Positions 56,030 to 63,908 of a DNA stretch of 64,000 nt are shown in pieces. Made by a program: the position numbers and the translations under genes. Numbering within the stretch: position 1 is the first letter of the stretch; every line of letters starts with the position of its first letter. The DNA lies in contig NZ_QQWG01000014.1 in NCBI RefSeq assembly GCF_003863355.1, positions 47,103 to 111,102 of the forward strand, written 5' to 3'. Below the pieces are notes generated by a model. That model was not told where the DNA came from, did no database searches, and was given only the letters and a program-made list of their open reading frames with translations. The DNA comes from Ancylomarina euxina (GTDB lineage: Bacteria; Bacteroidota; Bacteroidia; Bacteroidales; Marinifilaceae).

Positions 56030-56782
56030 ATGTTAAGTATAAAGAATCTACACGCATCAATCAACGGTAAAGAAATCCTAAAAGGGATTAACCTAGAAAT
56101 AAAGCCAGGAGAAGTTCATGCTATCATGGGCCCTAATGGCGCAGGTAAAAGTACATTGGCTTCAGTATTAGCAGGACGCGAATTATTTGAGGTAACTGAA
56201 GGTGAAGTCATTTTTGAACAAAAAGATCTTTTGGACCTTTCTCCAGAAGATCGTGCTAAAGAAGGTATTTTCTTAGGCTTCCAATATCCTATTGAAATAC
56301 CAGGTGTTTCAACTGTTAATTTCATGAAGACTGCTGTTAACGAGCATCGCAAATATAAAGGACTAGAGCCTTTGAAAGCGTCTGACTTCTTGAAATTGAT
56401 GCGCGATAAAAAAGCCTTGGTTGAGATTGACTCTAATCTAACTAATCGTTCTGTGAACGAAGGTTTTTCAGGTGGAGAGAAAAAGAAAAATGAAATTTTC
56501 CAAATGGCTATGCTTGAACCTAAGTTAGCCGTATTGGATGAGACAGATTCGGGTTTGGATATTGATGCACTTCGTATTGTTGCCAATGGGGTAAACAAAT
56601 TGAAAACAGCTGAGAATTCAACGATTGTGATTACTCACTACCAGCGTTTGCTTGATTATATTGTACCTGACGTAGTTCATGTTTTATTCGATGGACGTAT
56701 CGTAAAAACTGCCGGTAAAGAGTTAGCTCTTGAATTGGAAGAAAAAGGATACGACTGGATTAAGGAAGAATTAGTAAAGTAA
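56030..56782 (+). CDS. sufC: Fe-S cluster assembly ATPase SufC
   Basis: 250 residues. ABC ATPase: Walker A GPNGAGKST, signature FSGGEKKKNE and Walker B LAVLDETDSGLDID, all intact. Soluble ATPase that drives conformational change in SufBC2D. Spacers of 101 bases separate it from both neighbours. Confidence 0.97.
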   Translation: MLSIKNLHASINGKEILKGINLEIKPGEVHAIMGPNGAGKSTLASVLAGRELFEVTEGEVIFEQKDLLDLSPEDRAKEGIFLGFQYPIEIPGVSTVNFMKTAVNEHRKYKGLEPLKASDFLKLMRDKKALVEIDSNLTNRSVNEGFSGGEKKKNEIFQMAMLEPKLAVLDETDSGLDIDALRIVANGVNKLKTAENSTIVITHYQRLLDYIVPDVVHVLFDGRIVKTAGKELALELEEKGYDWIKEELVK

Positions 56783-56883
56783 TTAATAATTTACAATTAG
56801 TAATGAATTTCTCTGAAAGATAGAATCGTTAATTACTAATCGTTAATCACTAATTGTCAAACACTAATCGTTAATTGTACATT
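56783..56883. repeat. AT-rich spacer with inverted repeats, sufC-sufD
   Basis: Contains acaattagtaat at 56793-56804, which can pair with attactaat (56832-56840) or with actaattgt (56849-56857). Variants of taatcgttaat and acactaatcg recur. Alternative hairpins are possible. Confidence 0.55.
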
Positions 56884-58239
56884 ATGTCTATAGATACCAT
56901 AAATAATGATTTTGCAGATTTGTTTGAGCAGGGGAAATCTCTTCTTGACGACAAGTCTTCAAAATTCATGAATACAAAAAGAGAGGAAGCCTTTGAGCAA
57001 TTCAAAAGGCTGGGTGTTCCAACTCTTGCCAACGAAAATTACAAGTACACAAATTTAGTTCCTGCATTCGATCATCCTTATACGGTAGATTTGCAATACA
57101 GAACCGTAATGGGTGACTTAAATGAGTTGTTCTACTGCGACGTTCCTGAGTTAGATACCAATCTGGTTTTGCTTTCGAATGGTTGGTATTACAATCAGAA
57201 TAGAAAACTTGATATTCCTGAAGGTGTTATTGTTTGTAGCTTGCAAGAAGCAGCCGAAAAACATAGCGAAATCTTTGATAAGCACTATGGGAAATATGCC
57301 AAGCCAAATGAGGAAGGTATTGTTGCACTAAATACAGCTTTGGCTAAAGATGGTGTATTTATTTACGTGCCTAAAAATGTAGTTGTTGAAAAACCTATTC
57401 AGGTGATTAACCTATTACGTTCCGATCGCGATTTAATGGCGACTCAGAGAAATCTGGTTGTGATTGAAGAAAATGCTCAGGCAAAACTAATTTTCTGTGA
57501 TCATACCTTAACCCATAGTAAATACTTATCGAATACAGTAAGTGAGATCAATGTCGCTAAAAATGCAATATTCGATTTATATACATTGCAAAATCAGCAT
57601 CTGAATGCAACGATTCTTAATTCGGTATTTATCCGTCAGGAAGCGAATTCAAATGTATTGAGCAACACGCTTTCTCTTTATGGAGGAATGATTCGTAACA
57701 ATCATTACACTTTATTCGATGGCGAGCATTGCGAAAATCATACATATGGTATGTATTTGATGGATCGTAATCAGCATGTTGATAATTTCACTTTTGCAGA
57801 CCATGCTAAACCTAATTGTGTGAGTAACGAGCACTTTAAAGGCGTAATGGATGATGAAGCGACCGCTGCATTTACTGGAAAAATTCATGTTCGTCGTGAT
57901 GCACAAAAAACAGAAGCTTATCAGAAAAATAACAACTTATTATTGTCTGATACGGCTGTAATTAATACCAAGCCTCAGTTGATCATCGATGCCGATGATG
58001 TAAAATGTAGTCATGGTGCCACTGTTGGTCAGATGGACGACGACGCCTTGTTTTACTTACGTGCTCGAGGAATTAACGAAAAGGAGGCGCGCATGATGTT
58101 GATGTTTGCTTTTGCTCACGAGATTATTGAAAAAATTAGAATTGATGCTCTTAAAGATCGTATTGACGAATTAGTCGAGAAGCGATTGAGAGGCGAGATT
58201 TCTAAATGTAATACTTGTGCGATAGCTTGTAACCAATAG
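56884..58239 (+). CDS. sufD: Fe-S cluster assembly protein SufD
   Basis: 451 residues from the ATG at 56884; an upstream TTG would add three residues. SufD-type beta-helix: NTALAKDGVFIYVPKNV, DDVKCSHGATVGQMDDDALFY and the YLRARGINEKEA motif near the C-terminus, ending with a CNTCAIACNQ cysteine tail. Partner of SufB in the scaffold. Confidence 0.96.
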   Translation: MSIDTINNDFADLFEQGKSLLDDKSSKFMNTKREEAFEQFKRLGVPTLANENYKYTNLVPAFDHPYTVDLQYRTVMGDLNELFYCDVPELDTNLVLLSNGWYYNQNRKLDIPEGVIVCSLQEAAEKHSEIFDKHYGKYAKPNEEGIVALNTALAKDGVFIYVPKNVVVEKPIQVINLLRSDRDLMATQRNLVVIEENAQAKLIFCDHTLTHSKYLSNTVSEINVAKNAIFDLYTLQNQHLNATILNSVFIRQEANSNVLSNTLSLYGGMIRNNHYTLFDGEHCENHTYGMYLMDRNQHVDNFTFADHAKPNCVSNEHFKGVMDDEATAAFTGKIHVRRDAQKTEAYQKNNNLLLSDTAVINTKPQLIIDADDVKCSHGATVGQMDDDALFYLRARGINEKEARMMLMFAFAHEIIEKIRIDALKDRIDELVEKRLRGEISKCNTCAIACNQ

Positions 58240-58301
58240 CAATGTGACAATTAGTGATTAATAATTATCAATTACTAATCACTAATCATTAATTGAAAAA
58301 A
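58240..58301. repeat. AT-rich spacer with 10-bp inverted repeat, sufD-sufS
   Basis: attagtgatt (58250-58259) pairs perfectly with aatcactaat (58277-58286); the remainder is further taat/ttaa repeats. Same sequence family as the sufC-sufD spacer (ACAATTAGT / ACTAATTGT). Confidence 0.55.
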
Positions 58302-59534
58302 ATGAGTTTAGATCCAATTAAACTACGTCAGGATTTTCCTATTTTATCTGAAAAAATTTATGGAAAACCATTGGTGTATTTCGATAATGCAGCAACGACC
58401 CAAACACCTACTCAGGTAACTGATGTGATGGTGGAATATTACAATAAATACAATTCTAATATTCATCGTGGTGTTCATTATTTAAGTAATAAATCGACTG
58501 AAGGAGCAGAGAATGCTCGTATTAAGGTTCAGAAGTTTATTAATGCAGCTCACTCTCACGAAGTGATTTTCACTGCAGGTACTACCGAGAGTGTGAACTT
58601 GGTTGCCAACTCATTTGGAGAATGTTATATTTCTGAGGGCGATGAAGTGATTGTTTCAGAAATGGAGCATCATTCTAATATCGTACCTTGGCAAATGCTT
58701 TGTCAGCGAAAGAAAGCAAGTCTAAAAGTTTTGCCTTTCAACGATAATGGTGAATTAATGATTGAGAAATTGGACGAACTAATTACAGATCGAACAAAAA
58801 TTTTAGCAGTCAATCATATCTCAAACTCACTAGGAACAATCAATCCGATTAAGGAAATTATTGATTTTGCTCACTCGAAAAATGTGCCGGTTCTTATCGA
58901 TGCAGCACAATCGATACAGCATAAGAAAATTGATGTTCAAGCCTTAGATGCAGATTTCTTAGCCTTTTCTGGTCATAAATTATACGGTCCTACAGGAGTA
59001 GGGGTATTATATGGTAAAGAGAAGTTCTTAAATGAAATGCCGCCATGGCAAGGCGGAGGTGAGATGATTCAAGAGGTGACTTTTGAAAAAACCACTTACA
59101 ACGAGTTGCCTTTTAAATTTGAAGCAGGGACTCCTAATTATATCGATATAATTGGACTTGGAGCAGCTATCGACTATGTTGAGGCGATTGGTTTGGATGC
59201 TATTGATGCCTACGAACAAGAGTTATTAGCCTATGCAACTGAGAAATTCAATGCGATTCCTAACCTGAAAATATACGGAACAGCTAAGAATAAAACCTCT
59301 GTCATTTCTTTCTTAGTCGAAGGGATTCATTTCTATGATATGGGTATGTTGCTAGATCAAATGGGGATTGCAGTTAGAACCGGAACACACTGTACCGAAC
59401 CTGTGATGCAGCATTTTGGTATTGAAGGCACCGTACGTGCATCCTTTGCTTTTTATAATACAAAAGAGGAAATTGACGCACTACTTGCAGGAATCGAGAA
59501 AGTTTGTAAAATGTTTGGGGTCAAGCATGCTTAA
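58302..59534 (+). CDS. sufS: Cysteine desulfurase SufS
   Basis: 410 residues from the ATG at 58302; an upstream TTG adds three residues. PLP lysine 226 in FSGHKLYGP, persulfide cysteine 364 in RTGTHCTEP, N-terminal YFDNAATTQTP. Class II NifS-like enzyme supplying sulfur for Fe-S assembly. sufE follows 76 bases later. Confidence 0.97.
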   Translation: MSLDPIKLRQDFPILSEKIYGKPLVYFDNAATTQTPTQVTDVMVEYYNKYNSNIHRGVHYLSNKSTEGAENARIKVQKFINAAHSHEVIFTAGTTESVNLVANSFGECYISEGDEVIVSEMEHHSNIVPWQMLCQRKKASLKVLPFNDNGELMIEKLDELITDRTKILAVNHISNSLGTINPIKEIIDFAHSKNVPVLIDAAQSIQHKKIDVQALDADFLAFSGHKLYGPTGVGVLYGKEKFLNEMPPWQGGGEMIQEVTFEKTTYNELPFKFEAGTPNYIDIIGLGAAIDYVEAIGLDAIDAYEQELLAYATEKFNAIPNLKIYGTAKNKTSVISFLVEGIHFYDMGMLLDQMGIAVRTGTHCTEPVMQHFGIEGTVRASFAFYNTKEEIDALLAGIEKVCKMFGVKHA

Positions 59535-59610
59535 ATTGTTTCTTAAATAATTATAACTTTGTAGCCGAATAAACGGGCTCTATTTACTGAGTCACTCTTG
59601 AAAATTACAA

Positions 59611-60048
59611 ATGATTGGAGAAATGACCATAAACGAAATACAAGAAGGAATCATTGAGGAGTTCGCTGGTTTTGAGGACTGGATGGATAAATATGCATAC
59701 TTAATTGAATTGGGAACAGACCTTTCTGGTTTAGAAGCTCAATATCAAACAGATCAGAATTTGATTAAAGGATGTCAGTCAAAAGTTTGGTTCAATGCCA
59801 AATTGGAAGATGGCGTTGTGAAACTTGAAGCCGATAGCGATGCTATTATTGTGAAAGGAATTGCTGCTTTATTAATACGAGTATTCAATAATCAAACTCC
59901 TGAAGCAATTATGAATGCTGACTTAAAATTCATCGATGAGATTGGATTGAAACAGCATTTATCTCCAACACGTTCAAATGGATTGGTTTCTATGGTGAAA
60001 CAAATTAAAATGTACGGTTTGGCATTCAACCATAAGGCGAATAACTAG
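59611..60048 (+). CDS. sufE: Sulfur acceptor protein SufE
   Basis: 145 residues. Catalytic Cys55 in LIKGCQSKVW; helical C-terminus LSPTRSNGLVSMVKQIK. Accepts persulfide from SufS. A second in-frame ATG four codons later is possible. A low-complexity spacer (repeats of aatctcaaa) of 77 bases separates it from the next gene. Confidence 0.95.
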   Translation: MIGEMTINEIQEGIIEEFAGFEDWMDKYAYLIELGTDLSGLEAQYQTDQNLIKGCQSKVWFNAKLEDGVVKLEADSDAIIVKGIAALLIRVFNNQTPEAIMNADLKFIDEIGLKQHLSPTRSNGLVSMVKQIKMYGLAFNHKANN

Positions 60049-60125
60049 TAATCATGGATTGTGAGGGCTTAGACTTGAAAAGATAATTCTCAAATCTCGA
60101 ATCTCAAACCTTAAATCTCAGAAAG

Positions 60126-60437
60126 ATGAGTAGAAAACAAACAGAAGAAATTATCGTAGAGATTTTAAAAACGATTTACGATCCAGAAATCCCTGTGAAT
60201 ATTTACGATTTGGGATTGATATACGAAATTGACGTTTACGAAGATGATGAAGTGAAAGTTTTGATGACTCTTACTGCACCAAACTGCCCAATGGCTGATC
60301 AAATTCTTGAAGAGGTGAACGAAAAAGTGAAAGCTTTGCCTCAAATTAACGATGTAACGGTCGTTCTGACTTTTGATCCAGCTTGGGATAAAGATATGAT
60401 GACTGAAGAAGCAAAACTCGAATTGGGTTTTCTATAA
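60126..60437 (+). CDS. MIP18/DUF59 metal-sulfur cluster assembly factor (SufT-like)
   Basis: 103 residues. MIP18-family fold with the conserved Cys54 in LTAPNCPMADQI and the NIYDLGLIYEI motif. Related proteins help deliver Fe-S clusters to apo-proteins. Last gene of the suf operon, closed by a terminator. Confidence 0.92.
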   Translation: MSRKQTEEIIVEILKTIYDPEIPVNIYDLGLIYEIDVYEDDEVKVLMTLTAPNCPMADQILEEVNEKVKALPQINDVTVVLTFDPAWDKDMMTEEAKLELGFL

Positions 60438-60443
60438 AATATA

Positions 60444-60476
60444 AAGGACTGTTTTTTTAAAACGGTCCTTTTTTTT
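60444..60476 (+). terminator. Terminator of the suf operon
   Basis: aaggactgtttt/aaaacggtcctt stem (11 of 12 paired) followed by an eight-T run. Confidence 0.9.
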
Positions 60477-60484
60477 GCTCCTGT

Positions 60485-60527
60485 AGATTTGTAATCTGAG
60501 GTATTGAGTTTCGGATTTGTAATCCGA
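60485..60527. repeat. Two tandem ATTTGTAAT-core hairpins
   Basis: agatttgtaatct (60485-60497) and tcggatttgtaatccga (60511-60527), each a perfect palindromic stem around TGT. Elements of this kind recur in intergenic DNA of Bacteroidota. Confidence 0.65.
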
Positions 60528-60561
60528 TTTCAAAATGTCGATAACCAGATGCCAAATTTAT

Positions 60562-60651
60562 AGGGCGCAACCTTCGTTCCTCAGGTCGGGCTTTACGTTT
60601 CAAGTCCTCGCTCGTACCTCGCTGTGGGCTTTCCACTATAATCCCTTGCGC
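60562..60651. repeat. Interspersed repeat bounded by GCGCAA/TTGCGC
   Basis: A roughly 90-base GC-richer block with terminal inverted repeats gcgcaa (60565-60570) and ttgcgc (60646-60651). Two internal half-copies start GGGCTTT and end in CC, at 60588-60607 and 60626-60645 (13 of 20 identical). The wording (CCTCAGGTCGGGCTTTACG, GTCCTCGCTCGTACC) is that of an abundant intergenic repeat I have seen in many Bacteroidota genomes; its function is unknown to me. Confidence 0.65.
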
Positions 60652-60664
60652 ATACTATCTATAT

Positions 60665-60756
60665 GACCACCTCTTATTAGTATAAATTGTAATATTTCTC
60701 CTCTTTATTTTAAGGAGGAGTTCCCGAGTGTGCGAGGGGAAGGAGCTTGTGTGGTC
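60665..60756. repeat. Foldable repeat bounded by GACCAC/GTGGTC
   Basis: Terminal inverted repeat gaccac (60665-60670) / gtggtc (60751-60756) and an inner stem ctcctc (60698-60703) / gaggag (60715-60720), followed by cccgagtgtgcgagggg. Resembles a second class of dispersed Bacteroidota intergenic element. Confidence 0.6.
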
Positions 60757-60823
60757 TTTAATTTACAAATAGTTAAATAATAATTGTACTTATTCACCAG
60801 ATACCGGAATTCACTATCTTCGT

Positions 60824-61759
60824 ATGATGAATTTAAGCCTAGCTACAAAATCCCAACTTATAATAGATAAGGCCAAAGAACTTGGTTTCGACCTCTGTGG
60901 TATTGCTGAAGCCGATTTTCTCTCTGAAGAAAAAGATCGTTTCACGGATTGGTTGGATAAGGACTATTATGGAGAGATGGGTTATATGGCCAATAATATA
61001 GACAAGCGTCTCGATCCTCGACTTTTGGTTGAAAATACTAAGTCGATTATTGTTGTTGCTCTTAATTATTTCCCCGAACATACTCAGAAAGATCCCGATG
61101 CACCAGTCTTGGCAAAATATGCCTATGGAAAAGATTACCATTTTGTGATCAAAGAAAAGTTGAATGCTTTGTTGGCATATATAAACGAAGAGATTGGCGA
61201 AACACAAGGACGTGCCTTTGCAGACTCAGCCCCAATATTAGAACATGCCTGGGCTCGTAAAGCTGGTCTGGGTTGGATTGGGAAAAATTCACTTCTTCTA
61301 AATAGAAAACTGGGGTCTTTTATGTTTTTGGGAGAATTGCTTATCGATATGCCTTTGGAATACAATTCCGAAAGTTATCCTGATTTTTGTGGAGGTTGCA
61401 ATCGCTGTATTCGTTCTTGTCCGACCTCTGCTATTGTTGCCCCTAATGTCGTGAATGGAAGCAAGTGTATTTCTTATTTTACCATAGAATTGAAAGGTGA
61501 TATCCCTGAGGAGATGAAGGGGAAATTCGAAAACAGGGTGTTTGGCTGTGATATTTGCCAGGATGTTTGTCCTTGGAATAGAATGGTTAAGCCACATTCT
61601 GTAGAAGCATTCAAGCCAAACCCTGATATTTTGTCCTTGTCAAAAAAGGATTGGTTTGAAATGGATGCACATCAATTTGGAAGTTTGTTCAAGAACTCTG
61701 CGGTAAAAAGAACGAAGTTTAAGGGCTTAAAACGTAATTTAAATTTTCTTGAAGAATAA
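60824..61759 (+). CDS. queG: Epoxyqueuosine reductase QueG
   Basis: 311 residues. Two 4Fe-4S motifs (CGGCNRCIRSCPTSA and GCDICQDVCPWN) and the corrinoid-binding N-terminal region with GRAFADSAPILEHAWARKAGLGWIGKN (conserved as DSAPILEHAWA). Last step of queuosine synthesis in tRNA. A TATCTTCG -7-like sequence at 60815-60822 lies directly before two consecutive ATG codons, so the transcript may be leaderless. It heads a tight three-gene unit (12- and 14-base gaps). Confidence 0.96.
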   Translation: MMNLSLATKSQLIIDKAKELGFDLCGIAEADFLSEEKDRFTDWLDKDYYGEMGYMANNIDKRLDPRLLVENTKSIIVVALNYFPEHTQKDPDAPVLAKYAYGKDYHFVIKEKLNALLAYINEEIGETQGRAFADSAPILEHAWARKAGLGWIGKNSLLLNRKLGSFMFLGELLIDMPLEYNSESYPDFCGGCNRCIRSCPTSAIVAPNVVNGSKCISYFTIELKGDIPEEMKGKFENRVFGCDICQDVCPWNRMVKPHSVEAFKPNPDILSLSKKDWFEMDAHQFGSLFKNSAVKRTKFKGLKRNLNFLEE

Positions 61760-61771
61760 AACCTGCTAGCT

Positions 61772-62614
61772 ATGACTCGTGATTCAAAGTATATTATAAC
61801 AGCCGATGGAACAAAGTTGTTTTCTCAAATGTGGAAGCCAGATCTATCGCCAGATTGTGTTATCTGTTTGATTCATGGAATAGGGGAGCATAGTTCAAGA
61901 TATGATGCTTGGGCAATAAGATTTGTTTCAAATAATATAGCTCTTGTCACTTTCGACCAAAGAGGTCATGGTCAATCCGAAGGGAAAAGAGGTGTTATTC
62001 CTTCATTTAATGTATTGCTCGACGATATTGATTTACTTTTATCCCATTGTGAGAAACTTTTTCCGAATACTCCAATAGTTCTTTACGGACATAGTATGGG
62101 GGGAGGTGAGGTTTTAACTCATTTATATAATAGAGACGGCAGATATAAGGCTGTTATTGCGACCTCACCTTGGTTGATTGCTCAGCAATCGCCACCAAAA
62201 TTTCTTATTCCAATTGTGAAGTTGTTTTCTCAATGGTTCCCTAAACTTAGTTTGAAAACAAAACTGAATTCTAATCTCCTTTCTCACGATCCAATAGTTG
62301 TGGAAAATTATAAGAATGATACTTTAGTGCATTCATGGGTTTCATTCCGACTATTTTATCAAGCTTATCAAGCGGGATGCAGTCTATTAAATCAGAAATC
62401 TGTTGTTACTAGACCTCTTTTGCTTTTACATGGCACTGCTGATGAAATAACATCTCACCAAGCAAGTCATCAATTTGCTGGAAAAGCAGGTCAGTTGTGC
62501 GAGTTTCATGTATTTGATAATGCTTTTCATGAATTGCATAACGATTCTTGTAAAGATGAGGTCTTTGATCTAATTTTAGCTTGGATTCATAAGAATGTAA
62601 ATCCTTCCTTATAA
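61772..62614 (+). CDS. Alpha/beta hydrolase, monoacylglycerol lipase/lysophospholipase-like
   Basis: 280 residues. Oxyanion-region LIHGIGEHSSRY, FDQRGHGQSEGKRG, nucleophile Ser108 in YGHSMGGG, acid in LLHGTADEITSH and His in DNAFHELHND. Matches the serine aminopeptidase S33 / PldB group acting on monoacylglycerols or lysophospholipids. No signal peptide, so cytoplasmic. Between queG and the GSCFA gene in an apparent operon; a shared pathway is not obvious. Confidence 0.88.
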   Translation: MTRDSKYIITADGTKLFSQMWKPDLSPDCVICLIHGIGEHSSRYDAWAIRFVSNNIALVTFDQRGHGQSEGKRGVIPSFNVLLDDIDLLLSHCEKLFPNTPIVLYGHSMGGGEVLTHLYNRDGRYKAVIATSPWLIAQQSPPKFLIPIVKLFSQWFPKLSLKTKLNSNLLSHDPIVVENYKNDTLVHSWVSFRLFYQAYQAGCSLLNQKSVVTRPLLLLHGTADEITSHQASHQFAGKAGQLCEFHVFDNAFHELHNDSCKDEVFDLILAWIHKNVNPSL

Positions 62615-62628
62615 TAACTTGTGTCGCT

Positions 62629-63621
62629 ATGAATGATGATTTGTTTAGAACAAAAGTGAACATTCCTAGATCAGAATTTGATTTTGGATATCAAAAGAAT
62701 GCTGTGATGATGGGTTCCTGTTTTGTTGAAAACATTGGAGCTCAATTGAAATCGTATAAATACCAAGTCGATGTTAATCCATTTGGTGTGATTTACAACC
62801 CAGTTAGTGTTTGTAGTAGTTTGCGATTGCTAATGGAGGAGAAGGAATTTCTTGAGGATGACCTGAACTTTCACAACGACCTTTGGTTTAGTTTTTATCA
62901 TCATAGTAAGTTCTCAAATTCTGATCTGTCTTTATGTCTTTCAGATATTAATGATAGTATAAAGAAGAGTTCACAAGAATTAAAGGAGGCTGATTTCTTA
63001 TTCATCACTTTTGGTACAGCTTGGGTTTATGAATTATTAAGTTCTGGTAAAATTGTATCTAATTGTCACAAACTTCCAGCTAAGGATTTTAATCGATATC
63101 GATTAGATGTGGATGAGATTGTATCTATATATAAAGACTTGCTTGTTGAACTTTTGGTTTTTAATCCTAAAATTAAAGTTGTTTTTACCGTGAGTCCTAT
63201 TCGTCACTGGAAAGATGGTGCCAATGGGAATCAGCTAAGTAAGGCTACTTTATTGTTAGCTGTTGAGCAGTTGAGTGAATTGTTCGATCAGGTATCTTAT
63301 TTTCCTTCCTATGAAATCGTAATGGACGAATTACGTGATTACCGCTTTTATACTGACGATATGTTGCATATAAGTAATTCAGCAATTAAATATATATGGC
63401 AAAGATTTTTAGAAACATATCTTTCTGAGGAGTCTAAACAAATTCAAAAGCAGGTGGAGAAATTTATCTTAGCAGCTAATCATAGACCTTTCAATGTGAC
63501 CTCCGAATCTCATCAAACCTTTATTAAATCAAGTCTGGCAAAGCTTCATGGATTTTTAAGAGTTAATCCTACGATTAATATGGATGAAGTTATTGGTAAT
63601 TTAGAAAGAAATCTTCTGTAA
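62629..63621 (+). CDS. GSCFA domain protein
   Basis: 330 residues. The naming motif GSCF is at residues 29-32 (MMGSCFVENIGAQL), followed by VNPFGVIYNPVS, TFGTAWVY and TVSPIRHWKDGA, an SGNH/GDSL-like hydrolase arrangement (Ser30, Gly/Asn blocks, DMLHIS near the end). The substrate is unknown; family members are thought to act as esterases. No signal peptide. Last gene of the queG unit. Confidence 0.9.
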   Translation: MNDDLFRTKVNIPRSEFDFGYQKNAVMMGSCFVENIGAQLKSYKYQVDVNPFGVIYNPVSVCSSLRLLMEEKEFLEDDLNFHNDLWFSFYHHSKFSNSDLSLCLSDINDSIKKSSQELKEADFLFITFGTAWVYELLSSGKIVSNCHKLPAKDFNRYRLDVDEIVSIYKDLLVELLVFNPKIKVVFTVSPIRHWKDGANGNQLSKATLLLAVEQLSELFDQVSYFPSYEIVMDELRDYRFYTDDMLHISNSAIKYIWQRFLETYLSEESKQIQKQVEKFILAANHRPFNVTSESHQTFIKSSLAKLHGFLRVNPTINMDEVIGNLERNLL

Positions 63622-63765
63622 TAGGGTGGGTTTTCTCTGATAAATATTGTAAATTGCTTGTCTGACTCTTTATTTTGAAAAAAAAGTAGGTTTGATTTTC
63701 AGTTTATTAAGTATTATTTTGGATGAACGTTAAAAAATCATTAGGAAAGTTGGGAATATAAAGTC

Positions 63766-63773
63766 TATATTTG
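63766..63773 (+). promoter_or_regulatory. -7 promoter element, upstream of the pair
   Basis: TATATTTG exact consensus followed by CACTCGC; -33 not at standard distance. Confidence 0.5.
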
Positions 63774-63876
63774 CACTCGCTTTAAGAGAGAGGCGTTGAT
63801 CTTTGACCCGTTTGTAATGCTTGTAAACACTGAGTAATCTTGGTAAAAAACAATTAAAAAATAAACGAAAAAAGAT

Positions 63877-63908
63877 TTGCAGTTTAGGAATTAAAGTTCT
63901 TATATTTG
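63877..63908 (+). promoter_or_regulatory. Strong promoter near window end
   Basis: TTG (63877-63879), 21-base spacer, TATATTTG (63901-63908), then CAGCCGC. Confidence 0.6.

Larger units (their letters stand above)
60438..60823. other. 386-base gene-free region with several repeat elements
   Basis: Between the suf terminator and queG. It contains three distinct structured elements listed separately (60485-60527, 60562-60651, 60665-60756). Its base composition is visibly more GC-rich in places than its surroundings, and there is no open frame of note. Confidence 0.7.
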
